A stretch of DNA of 64,000 nt from an uncultured Gemmata sp. (GCA_937924775.1 CALDUT010000007.1:186001-250000); one strand, 5' to 3'. Positions 17,279 through 25,948 are shown, counted from the stretch's first letter. The notes: a model not told the origin generated them from the letters alone. Numbers and translations are program-made.

Positions 17279-18142
17279 ATGTCGGCGGCGGATCAATCGC
17301 GCAGGGGGGTAGCCCTCGGGGAAGCCCTGCTTTTAGTGGCGATGGTGTTGATTGTGGGGGCGTTGTTGGTGCCGGCGATTCAGCGGATGCGCTGTACCGC
17401 GGCGCGGGTCAACTGTCAGAATTATCTGAAAACACTCGGGCTGGGCATTCACGGTTATCACCATTTGCACGGGCACTTTCCGCCAGGGGGAATGCACGTT
17501 TACCCTCAGGAATCGCCGCACATGGCCGACCCGTTCGCCACAACGCCCCAAGAGCGGGCGGCGAGCTGGAGCTGGGCCTATCACATTTTGCCGCACCTGG
17601 AGCGGATCGAGTTATACCATCACCACGATCCGAACGTGATTCGTTCAACCCCGGTGAAGGTTTACTATTGTCCGGCCCGTCGGCCTGCGACAACTTATAT
17701 GGGATTGGCGAAGATCGACTTCGCGGCCAACGCTGGCACGCTTGACACCGGGGTAGATGGCGTGATCCGGCCAACGCCATTGGGTACTCTTCGTATGGCC
17801 GACATCACCGATGCTCTCAGTGGAACGGCTCTGGCCGGGGAGAAGCAGTTGAATTCCTTGGCCTGGGGTCGCAGTCTGGACGATAACGAGGCCTATTGTA
17901 CGCCGGGTTGGAATGGCGATGGGGAGGTGTATCGGAGTGGGGCCGTGGCCCCGGCGATGGATTTTCGCGCAGCGATGGAATTGTCTCCGTCGCGGGCGTT
18001 CGGTTCTGCGCATCCGCTGGGCTTCAATGTGGTTTTCTGTGATGGCTCGATCCGCCACGTTCGTTACACTGTCCATCCGCTGATTTGGATGCGGACGTGC
18101 ATCCGTAACGACCATGCCGAATACCAGCAGAACAATTTCTAG
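17279..18142 (+). CDS. Atypical DUF1559 protein without a canonical prepilin motif
   Basis: 287 residues. The core DUF1559 elements are present: MRCTAARVNCQNYLKTLGLG, MADITDALSGTALAGE and the C-terminal FCDGSIRHVRY. The N-terminal leader, however, reads GVALGEALLLVAMVLIVGA instead of FTLIELLV. A glutamate remains at the place of prepilin E5, but the Phe-Thr-Leu-Ile consensus is lost. It is also shorter than the other copies here (343 and 373 aa) and unusually rich in His (HGYHHLHGH, YHHHDPN). It may use a looser peptidase site or an ordinary signal anchor. No lipoprotein partner follows. Confidence 0.8.
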   Translation: MSAADQSRRGVALGEALLLVAMVLIVGALLVPAIQRMRCTAARVNCQNYLKTLGLGIHGYHHLHGHFPPGGMHVYPQESPHMADPFATTPQERAASWSWAYHILPHLERIELYHHHDPNVIRSTPVKVYYCPARRPATTYMGLAKIDFAANAGTLDTGVDGVIRPTPLGTLRMADITDALSGTALAGEKQLNSLAWGRSLDDNEAYCTPGWNGDGEVYRSGAVAPAMDFRAAMELSPSRAFGSAHPLGFNVVFCDGSIRHVRYTVHPLIWMRTCIRNDHAEYQQNNF

Positions 18143-18188
18143 CGTTCCTTTCAGGATCGATTCCCAGGCGAAGCTCGACCCGCGACAT

Positions 18189-18959
18189 TCAGCCGGCGCG
18201 ACCGAGAATATAGCGGCCCGGATCGACTTGGGTCCGCAAAATGGCGAGTTCTTCGGGTGTTGGTTCGGCCGTGGTGTCCAGCGGATCGGCCACTTCCACC
18301 GCGAAGCTGGTCGCGGCTTGCACCTGTTCGAGGGTTTTTCCGGGGTGAAGGCTTTTCACACGCATCCGCCGGGTTGTGGGAGCAAAATCGAACACGCATA
18401 AGTCGGTGATGACGCGATGAGGCCCGGTGTTTGCGGGCAGCCCGACGGCTTCGCGGGCGCCAGGCCCGGTCAGATAACCCGGCGTGGTGAGGAAATCGAG
18501 CTGTTCGACGAACTTTTTGGGATCGTGCTTCATCACAATCAGGGTGCGCCAGCAGAAGCTGGCCAAATCGTTGGCCCCGCCACTGCCAGGCAGGCGTACC
18601 TTGGGTTTGGCATGCGGGCCAATGACGGTGGAGTTGAGATTGCCGTAAGGGTCGATCTGCGCTCCGGAGAGAAAAGTGTAATCGACCATACCGCGTTGGC
18701 AGAATTGCATCACGTCGGTCATGGACGTCGCCAGTACGGCTCGGTAGAAGGTGGTGCTATCACCGACGCTGACCGGCATCGTCGGCAGTTGGGGGGCCAA
18801 GCCACCGGCTTCGAACAGGACGATAAGCCGGGGGGCATGCGTTCGTTGCGCCAGCATGGCTGCAGCGCACGGCAGCCCGGTGCCAACGGCGACCGTCTTG
18901 CCGTCGTCTAATTCGCGGGCGGCACAGCAGATCATCAGTTCCATTGCGCTATAGGGCAT
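18189..18959 (-). CDS. CoA-transferase beta subunit (glutaconate CoA-transferase B-like), without adjacent alpha subunit
   Basis: 256 residues, the normal length for the B subunit of class I CoA-transferases of the glutaconate/3-oxoadipate type. Seen blocks: MICCAARELDDGKTVAVGTG at the N-terminus, LIVLFEAGGLAPQLPTMP with the candidate catalytic Glu, and QIDPYGNLNSTVIG. Such enzymes move CoA between carboxylic acids and act as A2B2 or A4B4 complexes. The A subunit normally sits directly upstream, but the gene upstream here is the divergent desaturase, so the partner must be elsewhere or lost. Confidence 0.85.
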   Translation of the reverse strand: MPYSAMELMICCAARELDDGKTVAVGTGLPCAAAMLAQRTHAPRLIVLFEAGGLAPQLPTMPVSVGDSTTFYRAVLATSMTDVMQFCQRGMVDYTFLSGAQIDPYGNLNSTVIGPHAKPKVRLPGSGGANDLASFCWRTLIVMKHDPKKFVEQLDFLTTPGYLTGPGAREAVGLPANTGPHRVITDLCVFDFAPTTRRMRVKSLHPGKTLEQVQAATSFAVEVADPLDTTAEPTPEELAILRTQVDPGRYILGRAG

Positions 18960-19175
18960 GCCCGTTTCTCCATGGTTTCACCGTGAGCCAATCCGGTTTG
19001 ACGCGGACAGCCACCGCTGCGCTTCTTATTCTGATGGATAGTGGGAATGCCTGCAACAGAGCGAACGCCAGGTTCTGGGGGCCTGTTGGGATTGGCGGCC
19101 CCCGCTAGAGTTCAACCGGCTTTCGTTCGCCCGACCCCACAGGCTCGACTTCCGCTGCCAGACGAGGATTTCTCC

Positions 19176-20177
19176 GTGACTACGGTTCCGGCGCCGCTAT
19201 CCGCCTCGGCCCCACTCGACAACTCTACTGTACCCAGCCCTTCGGCCAACAAGAAACGCATCTTCTGGTTTTACGCCACGATCATACTGATCCACGCTTT
19301 GGCGCTGTTGGCCTTCATCCCGGGTTACACGTTGGTGTGGTGGGGTCTTCCGCTGGTGTTGGTGGGCAATTTCATTTTTGGTTCGTTGGGCATCAATTTG
19401 GGCTACCACCGGATGCTGACGCACGCCGCGGCCAAGTTCCCCCAACCGCTGGAGCGGCTGTGGGTGCTGTTGGGTGTCTGTAGTATGGAGGGCTCGCCCT
19501 TGTGGTGGGTGTGTACGCACCGGATGCACCATCAACACAGCGACGAAGACGGCGACCCGCACAGCCCGCAGGAGCGGTTCTTCTGGGGTCACATGGAATG
19601 GATTTACACGGCCGATCCGCGGCGACAAAAGCTCGATACCTATGCCAAGTACGTCCCGGATTTGATGGGGGATAAGTTCCTCCGTTGGCTGCACAAAGGG
19701 GAGAAGTGGCTGTGGGTCTGGGCGGGGCATGTCGTACTTCTGACCGCGCTGGGTTTCGGAGCGGGGTTTCTCGTCTTCGACACGAATTCTGCCGCGCTAC
19801 TCTTCGGCGTGCAGTGGTTTCTGTGGGCGGTTGTTGTTCGCACCGTGTATGTCTGGCACATCACCTGGCTGGTGAATTCCGCCGCGCACCGCTGGGGGTA
19901 CCGGAACTACAACACCAACGATGCCAGCCGGAACAATTGGTTTGTGGCATTGTTAACTAATGGCGAAGGTTGGCACAACAACCACCACGCGGCCCCCCGG
20001 GCGTGTTCCCAAGGTCACCGCTGGTGGGAAATCGACCTCACCTTCACGTTTGTCCGTTTGTTGCAACGGCTCGGCTTGGCGTGGGATGTTGTGGAAGTGA
20101 AAGTCCCCAAACACATCGCCACCAGCTCTGCCGCGGCTGGCGCAATGACGTTGCCTTCCCACACCCCAGAGCCTTGA
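19176..20177 (+). CDS. Acyl-CoA/acyl-lipid desaturase (delta-9 type)
   Basis: I prefer the GTG at 19176, preceded by GAGGA, giving 333 residues; an ATG at 19041 would add a proline-rich tail. The integral-membrane desaturase fold is clear: hydrophobic pairs and the three histidine boxes HRMLTH, HRMHH and HNNHH, which bind the di-iron centre. The surrounding NLGYHRMLTH and WHNNHHAAPR blocks match the stearoyl/acyl-CoA desaturase family. It introduces a double bond in acyl chains with O2 and an electron donor, adjusting membrane fluidity. It is a lone gene, divergent from the CoA-transferase subunit. Confidence 0.9.
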   Translation: MTTVPAPLSASAPLDNSTVPSPSANKKRIFWFYATIILIHALALLAFIPGYTLVWWGLPLVLVGNFIFGSLGINLGYHRMLTHAAAKFPQPLERLWVLLGVCSMEGSPLWWVCTHRMHHQHSDEDGDPHSPQERFFWGHMEWIYTADPRRQKLDTYAKYVPDLMGDKFLRWLHKGEKWLWVWAGHVVLLTALGFGAGFLVFDTNSAALLFGVQWFLWAVVVRTVYVWHITWLVNSAAHRWGYRNYNTNDASRNNWFVALLTNGEGWHNNHHAAPRACSQGHRWWEIDLTFTFVRLLQRLGLAWDVVEVKVPKHIATSSAAAGAMTLPSHTPEP

Positions 20178-20425
20178 CGTGTTACGCCACGATGGAAGAG
20201 CCGTTGTGGAAGTTTCATTCTGGATGACAACTGCATTAACCAGCCTCATAGCAGACGCGTTTTCTCACGATCCAAGAGCCGTTGGGTGCGTTCGCAGGGG
20301 TTGCCGTAACACACACCTAGGAGAATAACGCGAAACCCGGCTTCACCAAACTCCCGACGCTTGATGCAGCGAGGCGGAAGCCCCAAGCCTATCCGTTGTG
20401 GTACGCACCGGCCTTTCCCCGGTGA

Positions 20426-20615
20426 GGATGTCTATTTTTGGCGAAGTGTTCCACGTGGAACGTCGGCGAATGTTAGAATGTCGCGCCGAAAGGCTTGAAA
20501 ATACTGGACATAAGAATAATATCGTATTTTCACAATTTTCAGGACCCGTAGAAATTGGCCAAAAATGGCCATTAAAACTATACAAAAATATAAAAAAATC
20601 GACAAAAATGGACAT
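20426..20615 (+). repeat. Element A: parS-containing inverted long repeat
   Basis: This 190-bp element has three parts. Block 1 (20426-20484) contains the parS-like palindrome and matches element B at 57 of 59 positions. A 47-bp spacer (20485-20531) is diverged. Block 2 (20532-20615) is an A/T-rich 84-bp block aligned without gaps to element B. It includes ACAATTTTCAGG, a pair of TGGCCA palindromes and ATACAAAAATATAAAAAA. The copy in element B is in opposite orientation 31.7 kb away. Retention of both blocks and the spacing argues for function beyond a bare ParB site. Confidence 0.85.
20447..20462. promoter_or_regulatory. parS-like ParB-binding site (copy A)
   Basis: TGTTCCACGTGGAACG. The bacterial parS consensus is TGTTTCACGTGAAACA, and variants with CCACGTGG in the centre are known from other phyla. 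The 14-bp core GTTCCACGTGGAAC is a perfect palindrome. ParB bound here would nucleate the partition complex. No parA or parB gene is in the window, so this rests on the motif and on its conservation in element B. Confidence 0.7.
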
Positions 20616-20772
20616 CACACTTCGCACAGGTTGCGGAACAATCCCGGTCCATCACGGGCGATTTCTCCGCGGCTGACGTGGGCGAGTTGGCCAAAGGACA
20701 AGCCTTCATGGCACACCAATAGCATCCGCGGCTGGCCTCAGCCCGGCTTACTTTCATGAGAACGAGCCATTT

Positions 20773-20890
20773 GGTGGCGGTCGCGGCTTTGTTGAAACAA
20801 AGACACAAGCCACCTCGCCCTTGTCTGAGTCGCGGCTTGCTCGAAGTTGTGGGTCCTTTCGGCTTTGTCTGAGTCGCGGCTTGCTCGAAG
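20773..20890. repeat. Nested stem-loop followed by a tandem 26-bp direct repeat
   Basis: GGTGGC (20773-20778) pairs with GCCACC (20809-20814) around an inner hairpin CTTTGTT/AACAAAG (20787-20802). Directly after it, a 26-bp sequence starting TTGTCTGAGTCGCGGC occurs at 20821-20846 and again, identical, at 20865-20890, 44 bp apart. The segment lies 230-350 bp beyond the end of the SOD gene. It could be a small structured RNA or a repeat relic; no promoter was identified. Confidence 0.5.
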
Positions 20891-21119
20891 CTGGGAGTTG
20901 TTTGGGTTTGGCAGTTACTGTGTGTAGAAAGACGCAAGTCTCTTATTGCCAAGCAGTTGCGGCTTGGCCTGAGGCGTTGGCTGAGCGGGGCGCGTGGTGA
21001 GCCGCGCCGCTTCCTCCTCGAACGGTCGCGACGCGGACCATGGTTGTTGGCGATTCTGAAGGCGTTGCGTTCTGCATGATGGCCCCGGTGGGGGCCCGAG
21101 CAAGCCCCGTTTACCCCCC

Positions 21120-21821
21120 TTATTTCTTTGCAAACAAATCGGCGACAAAATCCCAATTCACCACGTTGAACCATGCGGTGACGTAGTCGGCCCGTTTGTT
21201 TTGATACTTCAGGTAGTAGGCGTGTTCCCACACGTCGCAACCCAGCAGCACCGTCAGGCCGTCGGTGATGGGGTTGTCTTGGTTGGGGGTTTTGACCACG
21301 GCCAGCGGTTTATCCTGGCCTTTCACCAACCACGCCCAACCGCTGCCAAACTGCCCCAGAGCCGCGTTGAGGAATTCCTTTTTGAAACCGTCAAAATTGC
21401 CGAAACTGGCGTCGATGGCCTTGAGCAATTCGCCCTTGGGTGTGCCACCCTCTTTTTTCATCATCTGCCAGAACCACAGGTGGTTGAGGTGGCCGCCACC
21501 GTTGTTACGTACCGCAGTTTGCACCTCGGCGGGCAGTTTCTTGTAATCGCGGACGACGTCCTCAATCGGTTTTTGCAGCCAATCGGGGTATTTCGCCAAA
21601 GCGGCATTGAGGTTGGTCACATAGGCCTGGTGGTGCCGGCCATGGTGAATCTCCATGGTTTTCGCGTCGATGTGTGGTTCGAGGGCATCGACGGGGTAAG
21701 GCAGTTTCGGCAGGGTGAAGCCAGCGGTTTGCGCGGCGTGGCTGAAAAGCGGGAAAGCCGGAACGCTCCCAACAGCAGCTCCGGCCACAGCAGAACGCAG
21801 AAGTTCGCGACGCGTTAGCAT
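21120..21821 (-). CDS. sodA: Superoxide dismutase, Mn-type, with Tat signal peptide
   Basis: 233 residues from the ATG at 21821, which opens a twin-arginine signal ([17 protein letters not shown]); an ATG at 21854 is possible but leaves the Tat motif further inside. The mature enzyme carries the metal ligands in [23 protein letters not shown] and the [12 protein letters not shown] signature. GGGHLNH, together with [10 protein letters not shown] and the absence of the Fe-type AQxWNH motif, points to manganese. It converts superoxide to H2O2 and O2, here apparently outside the cytoplasm. Exported Mn/Fe-SOD is uncommon but fits the clear Tat leader. Confidence 0.92.
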   Translation of the reverse strand: MLTRRELLRSAVAGAAVGSVPAFPLFSHAAQTAGFTLPKLPYPVDALEPHIDAKTMEIHHGRHHQAYVTNLNAALAKYPDWLQKPIEDVVRDYKKLPAEVQTAVRNNGGGHLNHLWFWQMMKKEGGTPKGELLKAIDASFGNFDGFKKEFLNAALGQFGSGWAWLVKGQDKPLAVVKTPNQDNPITDGLTVLLGCDVWEHAYYLKYQNKRADYVTAWFNVVNWDFVADLFAKK

Positions 21822-21940
21822 GGTGAAAGACTCGCGAAGAACATTGGGCGACACAGTTTGAACCCAAAACGCACAGACATGCTAACCGCGGACCGGTCCT
21901 CAGGCCACCAGCTTCTGGTCAAGACTTCTGGGCAGACGGC

Positions 21941-22732
21941 TCACCGTCCAGATGAGGATTCCGTGGGCCAGTGGGTTGGCAAGGGGGCTTCAATCGCAAG
22001 TTCCTGTTTGGTAAAGGGATGCGTGATTGTTAACTGGCGGGCATGGAGCGCGATGACCCGCTCCCGCGCACTGATGGCCGGCGGGCCGAAGGTTTGCGTG
22101 CTGCCGTATTCAACGTCGCCCAAGACCGGATGGCCTCGCCATGCCGCTTGTACCCGCAGTTGATGCATGCGGCCAGTCAGGGGTCGCAATTCCAGATGTG
22201 TGAAGGCGGGGAATCGTCGCAGGACGCGATACTCTAGCAACGCGAGTTTGGCCCCCCTCTCTCCTTCGGCCGCTCGTTCCACCCGCGACTGCTCCGGGAG
22301 TTTGCGAATCCAATCGTCCCACACGCCGCCCTCAGGCTCCACGAGACCTTCGACCAAGGCCCAATAGACTTTACGAACCCGGTGTTCGGCAAATTGAGCG
22401 TGCAGCCGTTGCGCGGCCTTGGTGTTGCGAGCAAAGCACACCACCCCGCTGACGGGTCGATCGAGCCGGTGCGGAATGCCCAAATACACCCCCCCCGGCT
22501 TGGCGTACTTCACTTTGATATAGGCCTTCACCAACCCCTCGAGGCTCGCTACCCCCGGCGGGGCTTGTGTCAGCAGCGGAGCTGGCTTATTGACCATCAC
22601 CAGATGGTGATCTTCGTAGAGAATCTGCAGTGCCGGCGGGGAGACGCCCCCCCCCCTTTCCGGCAGTGGACTGTTCGCTGCGCTCACGGCCGACCTTTCA
22701 TAACCAACGTTTGCCACGGGGGGATTGCCCAC
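21941..22732 (-). CDS. RluA-family pseudouridine synthase
   Basis: 263 residues from a GTG at 22732, four bases after the stop of the protease gene, so the two form an operon. The catalytic Asp is in HRLDRPVSGVVC, the RluA/RluC/RluD-class motif; other family blocks are LVMVNKPAPLL at the front and ELRPLTGRMHQLRVQ near the end. No S4 domain is present, so it resembles the short RluA-like class modifying rRNA or tRNA. The coding sequence contains a run of ten G (22647-22656, C on the plus strand) just before the catalytic domain, a possible slippage site. The target uridine cannot be assigned. Confidence 0.88.
   Translation of the reverse strand: MGNPPVANVGYERSAVSAANSPLPERGGGVSPPALQILYEDHHLVMVNKPAPLLTQAPPGVASLEGLVKAYIKVKYAKPGGVYLGIPHRLDRPVSGVVCFARNTKAAQRLHAQFAEHRVRKVYWALVEGLVEPEGGVWDDWIRKLPEQSRVERAAEGERGAKLALLEYRVLRRFPAFTHLELRPLTGRMHQLRVQAAWRGHPVLGDVEYGSTQTFGPPAISARERVIALHARQLTITHPFTKQELAIEAPLPTHWPTESSSGR
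22647..22656 (-). repeat. Ten-base G homopolymer inside the RluA-family gene
   Basis: Ten consecutive C on the plus strand encode part of ERGGGV near residue 28, before the catalytic domain. A one-base change would abolish the product from the GTG start, so it is a possible phase-variation tract, but chance in a GC-rich genome is also plausible. Confidence 0.4.
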
Positions 22733-22736
22733 ACAA

Positions 22737-24164
22737 TCAGTGCCCCCGGAGTTTGTTCTTCAGCAGCTCGACAGCGGTGGTCAGTTGCCGATCTTCGAAA
22801 CGGCCGTTGCTGGGGCTTTGCGCGTCGGGGTGGATGAATTCGCGCAGCCCGGCGAGGAATGAACCGGGTGGTTTCAGAGGGGGAGAAGGGGGATTGGGGC
22901 CCACGACCGCCGGTTTGCCCGCCACCCACATCGCTTTGTAGAATTCCCAGCTCACCTGGTCCTTCTCGATGGCGGTCAAAGGCACTTCAATATCCGGACG
23001 TACGCCCCATTCGTCGGGCCGGTCTTTCGGTGCCAAGCGGCGATCCATGTTTTGGCCGTTGGGCCGCCAATAGGTTTCGGTCGTGAGCTTCACCCCCGCT
23101 TTTTCTTGGCCAAATTGCAAACGGAGCAGCTTTTGCACACTGCCTTTGCCATACGACCGCTCACCGACAATCGTCGCCCGTTTGTTGTCTTGGAGAGCGG
23201 AAGCGACAATTTCGCTGGCGCTGGCGCTTTGATCGTTGATGAGAACGACTATCGGGCGTTGTTCCGCCGGTTGGAAGATTTCCCGACCCCCTTCGGCCAC
23301 GAAGTTCCGTCCTTTCTCCGCATCGCGGCCACGGGTGCTGACAATCGGAGCCCCCGCCGGCAGAAACAGATTCGCCACCTCGATCGCCTGATTCAGCAAA
23401 CCGCCGGGGTTGTCGCGTAAATCGAGAATCACGGCCCGGCCGCCGTCGCGGACAATGTCTTCCACCGCGGCTTTCAGTTCCTTAGATGTCAGATCGTTGA
23501 AAGCGATGATGCGAATGTAGCCGATGCGATGGGTCCGATCGACGAACCACTCCCATTGGTTCGGGTCGTTGGGCAGACGGCGAATCCCGGAGATCGGATG
23601 TTGCGGGATGCGCGCCCGGGTGAGTACCACGGGCTGATCGGCCGGGTTACGGCCAGCGCGGCGAATGGTCAGCGTCACCTGGGTGCCCGGTTCACCGGTG
23701 ATGAGTTTACGGGCCTCGTTGACACTCATTCCTTCGGTGGACAGTTCACCGACTTGGGTGATGAGGTCGTTGGCGATGATCCCGGCTTCGTAAGCGGGCG
23801 ACCCCGGAAAGAGCGAATCGACCCGCAGCCGGCGCGAAACCGGATCGGCCGTCATGATGATCCCAACCCCGCCGTAGCTGCCTTCGTTCTCGGCTTCAAA
23901 CTGTTTGAGCTGTTCCTCATTGAAGTATTCGGAGTGGGGATCGAGCCGGCGCAGGCCGCCGTTGATCATGTCTTCGGTGAACTGCCTCCACTCCTCAGGC
24001 GTCAGTTTCCGGTAGAAGCTGACATCGACTTCCGCCATCACCTCGACGACCCGCCGCACGCGGTCGTAGTCGGCATCCGGGGGCGGGGCACTGGCGCAGA
24101 GAACCAGGCCCAGCGCCACCAACCCGGGCACAATCAACAACCACGCCAAATTCCGCAGCGGCAT
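22737..24164 (-). CDS. ctpA: C-terminal processing protease, S41 family
   Basis: 475 residues from the ATG at 24164, preceded by AAGGAGAG. An N-terminal signal/anchor (LLIVPGLVALGLVLC) sends it to the periplasm. Residues about 100-190 hold a PDZ domain (GGVGIIMTADPVSRRLRVDS, FPGSPAYEAGIIANDLI). The protease core shows the catalytic Ser in NDQSASASEIVASALQD and the Lys in GERSYGKGSVQ. Family members trim or degrade envelope proteins at their C-termini. It is followed at four bases by the RluA-family gene. The proline-rich stretch near the C-terminus (PNPPSPPLKPPG) is a linker. Confidence 0.92.
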   Translation of the reverse strand: MPLRNLAWLLIVPGLVALGLVLCASAPPPDADYDRVRRVVEVMAEVDVSFYRKLTPEEWRQFTEDMINGGLRRLDPHSEYFNEEQLKQFEAENEGSYGGVGIIMTADPVSRRLRVDSLFPGSPAYEAGIIANDLITQVGELSTEGMSVNEARKLITGEPGTQVTLTIRRAGRNPADQPVVLTRARIPQHPISGIRRLPNDPNQWEWFVDRTHRIGYIRIIAFNDLTSKELKAAVEDIVRDGGRAVILDLRDNPGGLLNQAIEVANLFLPAGAPIVSTRGRDAEKGRNFVAEGGREIFQPAEQRPIVVLINDQSASASEIVASALQDNKRATIVGERSYGKGSVQKLLRLQFGQEKAGVKLTTETYWRPNGQNMDRRLAPKDRPDEWGVRPDIEVPLTAIEKDQVSWEFYKAMWVAGKPAVVGPNPPSPPLKPPGSFLAGLREFIHPDAQSPSNGRFEDRQLTTAVELLKNKLRGH

Positions 24165-24278
24165 GTTCTCTCCTTGGCCTGCGCACGTCGTCGGTTTTCC
24201 ACGAGGTAGAGGATCGTTGAGGTTGTTGTAAGCAAATCCGCGGGCTGGCCGCAACCGCACTTCGCGCAGATTCCTCTC

Positions 24279-24288
24279 GGGGGGGGGG
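24279..24288. repeat. Ten-base G homopolymer in the ctpA-flippase gap
   Basis: A G10 run lies in the 242-bp divergent gap between the protease and flippase genes. GCAGATTCCTCTCGG just before it is echoed by GCAGATTCCCCTCGA about 65 bp further. Tract-length change here could shift promoter spacing, though no promoter was identified. Confidence 0.35.
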
Positions 24289-24406
24289 CGGCACTGGCCG
24301 GCGGTGCTGGGCCTTGGCGGCAGCACGCCGGGGGGGCAGATTCCCCTCGACGGCCTGGCGGCGGGTGTGTTAGCATCGCCTGTGGCGTAGCAAGGAGGCT
24401 GGTGCC

Positions 24407-25948
24407 GTGGGCGAGGATCGTTCCGCTTCGCAGTCGCTGGTGGTCGGAGCCGCTACCAATTGGGCGGCGTTCGCGGCGACGTTGGCTGTCAGCTTTTTTC
24501 TCGCACCGTATCTGGTCCGCAGCCTGGGCGATGCCCGCTATGGGGTGTGGTGCGTCGTTGAGAGTATTTTGGCCTATTTCACGCTCTTTGACCTGGGCAT
24601 TGCCGCTTGCCTGGTGCGATTTGTGGCCAAGTATCATGCCGTGGGGGGCCGGGCCGAGTTGAACCGGATCATCTCTTCGGCCGTGGGTTTATTCACCCTC
24701 GCCGCCTTCGTGGTGATGGTGCTGGGTGCGGCGCTCACCCCCTGGATCGCACCGCGATTAGAACGTCAGCTCGACGAACCTGGCGATGTGCTACCGTTTA
24801 TGCTGTTGATGGTGGTGAATGGGGCGATCACATTGCCGCTGAGTGCCTTTCCCAGCATTCTGGATGGCTTGCAACGATTCGGCACGAAAAGTGCTATACG
24901 GCTCGTGAGCCTGGCATTCCGCGTCGGGGCGATAGTGGGAGTGATGGAAACACGGCCCGGGTTGTTACCCCTGGCGTTGGTCTTCACGGGGGTCAATCTG
25001 CTGGAACACGGTGTGCTAGCGTTGGTGTGCTTCCGGTGTCTACCCGGTTTGCAGCTTTCACCCCGCTGGATCAACCGCGCGACCGTACGGGAAATCCGAG
25101 GTTACAGCCTCGATGCATTTCTCGCGATGCTCGCAGGCCGCATCACGGTGCAATCCGGGGCGATTATTGTTGGCGGCTTTTTGAGCATGGCTGCCGCGGC
25201 TCACTATGCGATCGCCGCCCGGCTTGTGGATATGGCGAGAACACTGCTCCGGTCCGCGACCACCACCCTGACACCGGCCGTCAGCCACCGCGAAGCCACG
25301 GGCGACCTCGACGGGGTTCGTCGGGTGCTGCTCGATGGTACCCGTTGGATGTTGTACTTCGTATTACCCATTCAGGGAGGATTGCTGGCCTTTGGGGCCC
25401 CGTTTCTCGCTCGGTGGCTGGGTCATGCGGACTACGCCACTTGGTGTTTCCCACCCGCGGCTATCCTGAGCGCAACACTGACGATGAGTGTGGCGCAATC
25501 GGTGGCGTCACGCATCCTTTATGGCATGGGCCAGTTAAAGCTCTTCGCCCGTTTGGCGTTGGTGGAAGCCGCAGTGAATATGGGGCTGAGTCTCCTGTTG
25601 GTTGGCCCGCTGGGAGTGGTGGGCGTGGCTATAGGGGTAGCGCTGCCGCATGTGGGGTTTTGTATCGTGGTGATCGTTTACACCTGTTATCGGCTTGGTA
25701 TTGACGTAAAGTCTTATTTCATCAGGAGTTGTTTGAAGCCGCTGGCTACAGTGGCGATACCGGTGGGCGTGTGGGGGCTGTTGGGGTCGGCAGAAGCGAC
25801 GTGGCCGAGCATCGCGTTGGGGATCGTCGCGGGGTTGGGGCCGTATGCGTGTGCGGTGCTGGCGGCCGAATGGCCTGGCCTTGTTGGCTCCGGTGGCGTC
25901 CGCGGTCGCGGGTTTGTGCCAGTCGGGGTGAGTGGGCGGGGGCGATGA
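24407..25948 (+). CDS. Polysaccharide/oligosaccharide flippase (MOP/Wzx-like)
   Basis: 513 residues with about 12-14 predicted membrane helices. The GTG at 24407 has a strong AAGGAGG at 24392-24398. The N-terminal helix pair reads GAATNWAAFAATLAVSFFLAPYLV with the family-typical LGDARYGVWCVV. The second half restarts with GYSLDAFLAMLAGRITVQSGAIIVGGF, as in MATE/MOP flippases of the RfbX/Wzx branch. It would turn lipid-linked glycans across the inner membrane. The glycosyltransferase cluster at 11.4-14.2 kb may supply a substrate, but they are not linked in an operon. The C-terminus ends in a Gly/Arg-rich tail. Confidence 0.85.
   Translation: MGEDRSASQSLVVGAATNWAAFAATLAVSFFLAPYLVRSLGDARYGVWCVVESILAYFTLFDLGIAACLVRFVAKYHAVGGRAELNRIISSAVGLFTLAAFVVMVLGAALTPWIAPRLERQLDEPGDVLPFMLLMVVNGAITLPLSAFPSILDGLQRFGTKSAIRLVSLAFRVGAIVGVMETRPGLLPLALVFTGVNLLEHGVLALVCFRCLPGLQLSPRWINRATVREIRGYSLDAFLAMLAGRITVQSGAIIVGGFLSMAAAAHYAIAARLVDMARTLLRSATTTLTPAVSHREATGDLDGVRRVLLDGTRWMLYFVLPIQGGLLAFGAPFLARWLGHADYATWCFPPAAILSATLTMSVAQSVASRILYGMGQLKLFARLALVEAAVNMGLSLLLVGPLGVVGVAIGVALPHVGFCIVVIVYTCYRLGIDVKSYFIRSCLKPLATVAIPVGVWGLLGSAEATWPSIALGIVAGLGPYACAVLAAEWPGLVGSGGVRGRGFVPVGVSGRGR

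Larger units (their letters stand above)
20178..21119. other. 942-bp gene-free region with parS-like element A and repeat-rich segment
   Basis: No supportable gene lies here. The left part (20426-20615) is element A, an A/T-rich parS-containing repeat matched by element B at 51996-52186. The right part holds a nested stem-loop (20773-20814) and a 26-bp direct repeat (20821-20890). Open frames that cross these parts owe their conserved peptide (VFHVE) to the parS palindrome itself. Confidence 0.6.

Noticed and set aside
20398-20676. 92-codon plus-strand frame across element A (with a similar minus-strand frame across element B, 52089-52424), sharing the peptide FGEVFHVERRR
   Set aside because: The shared peptide is simply the translation of the conserved parS palindrome and its flanks. 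The frames diverge after block 1 and differ in length, and neither has a supporting ribosome-binding site.
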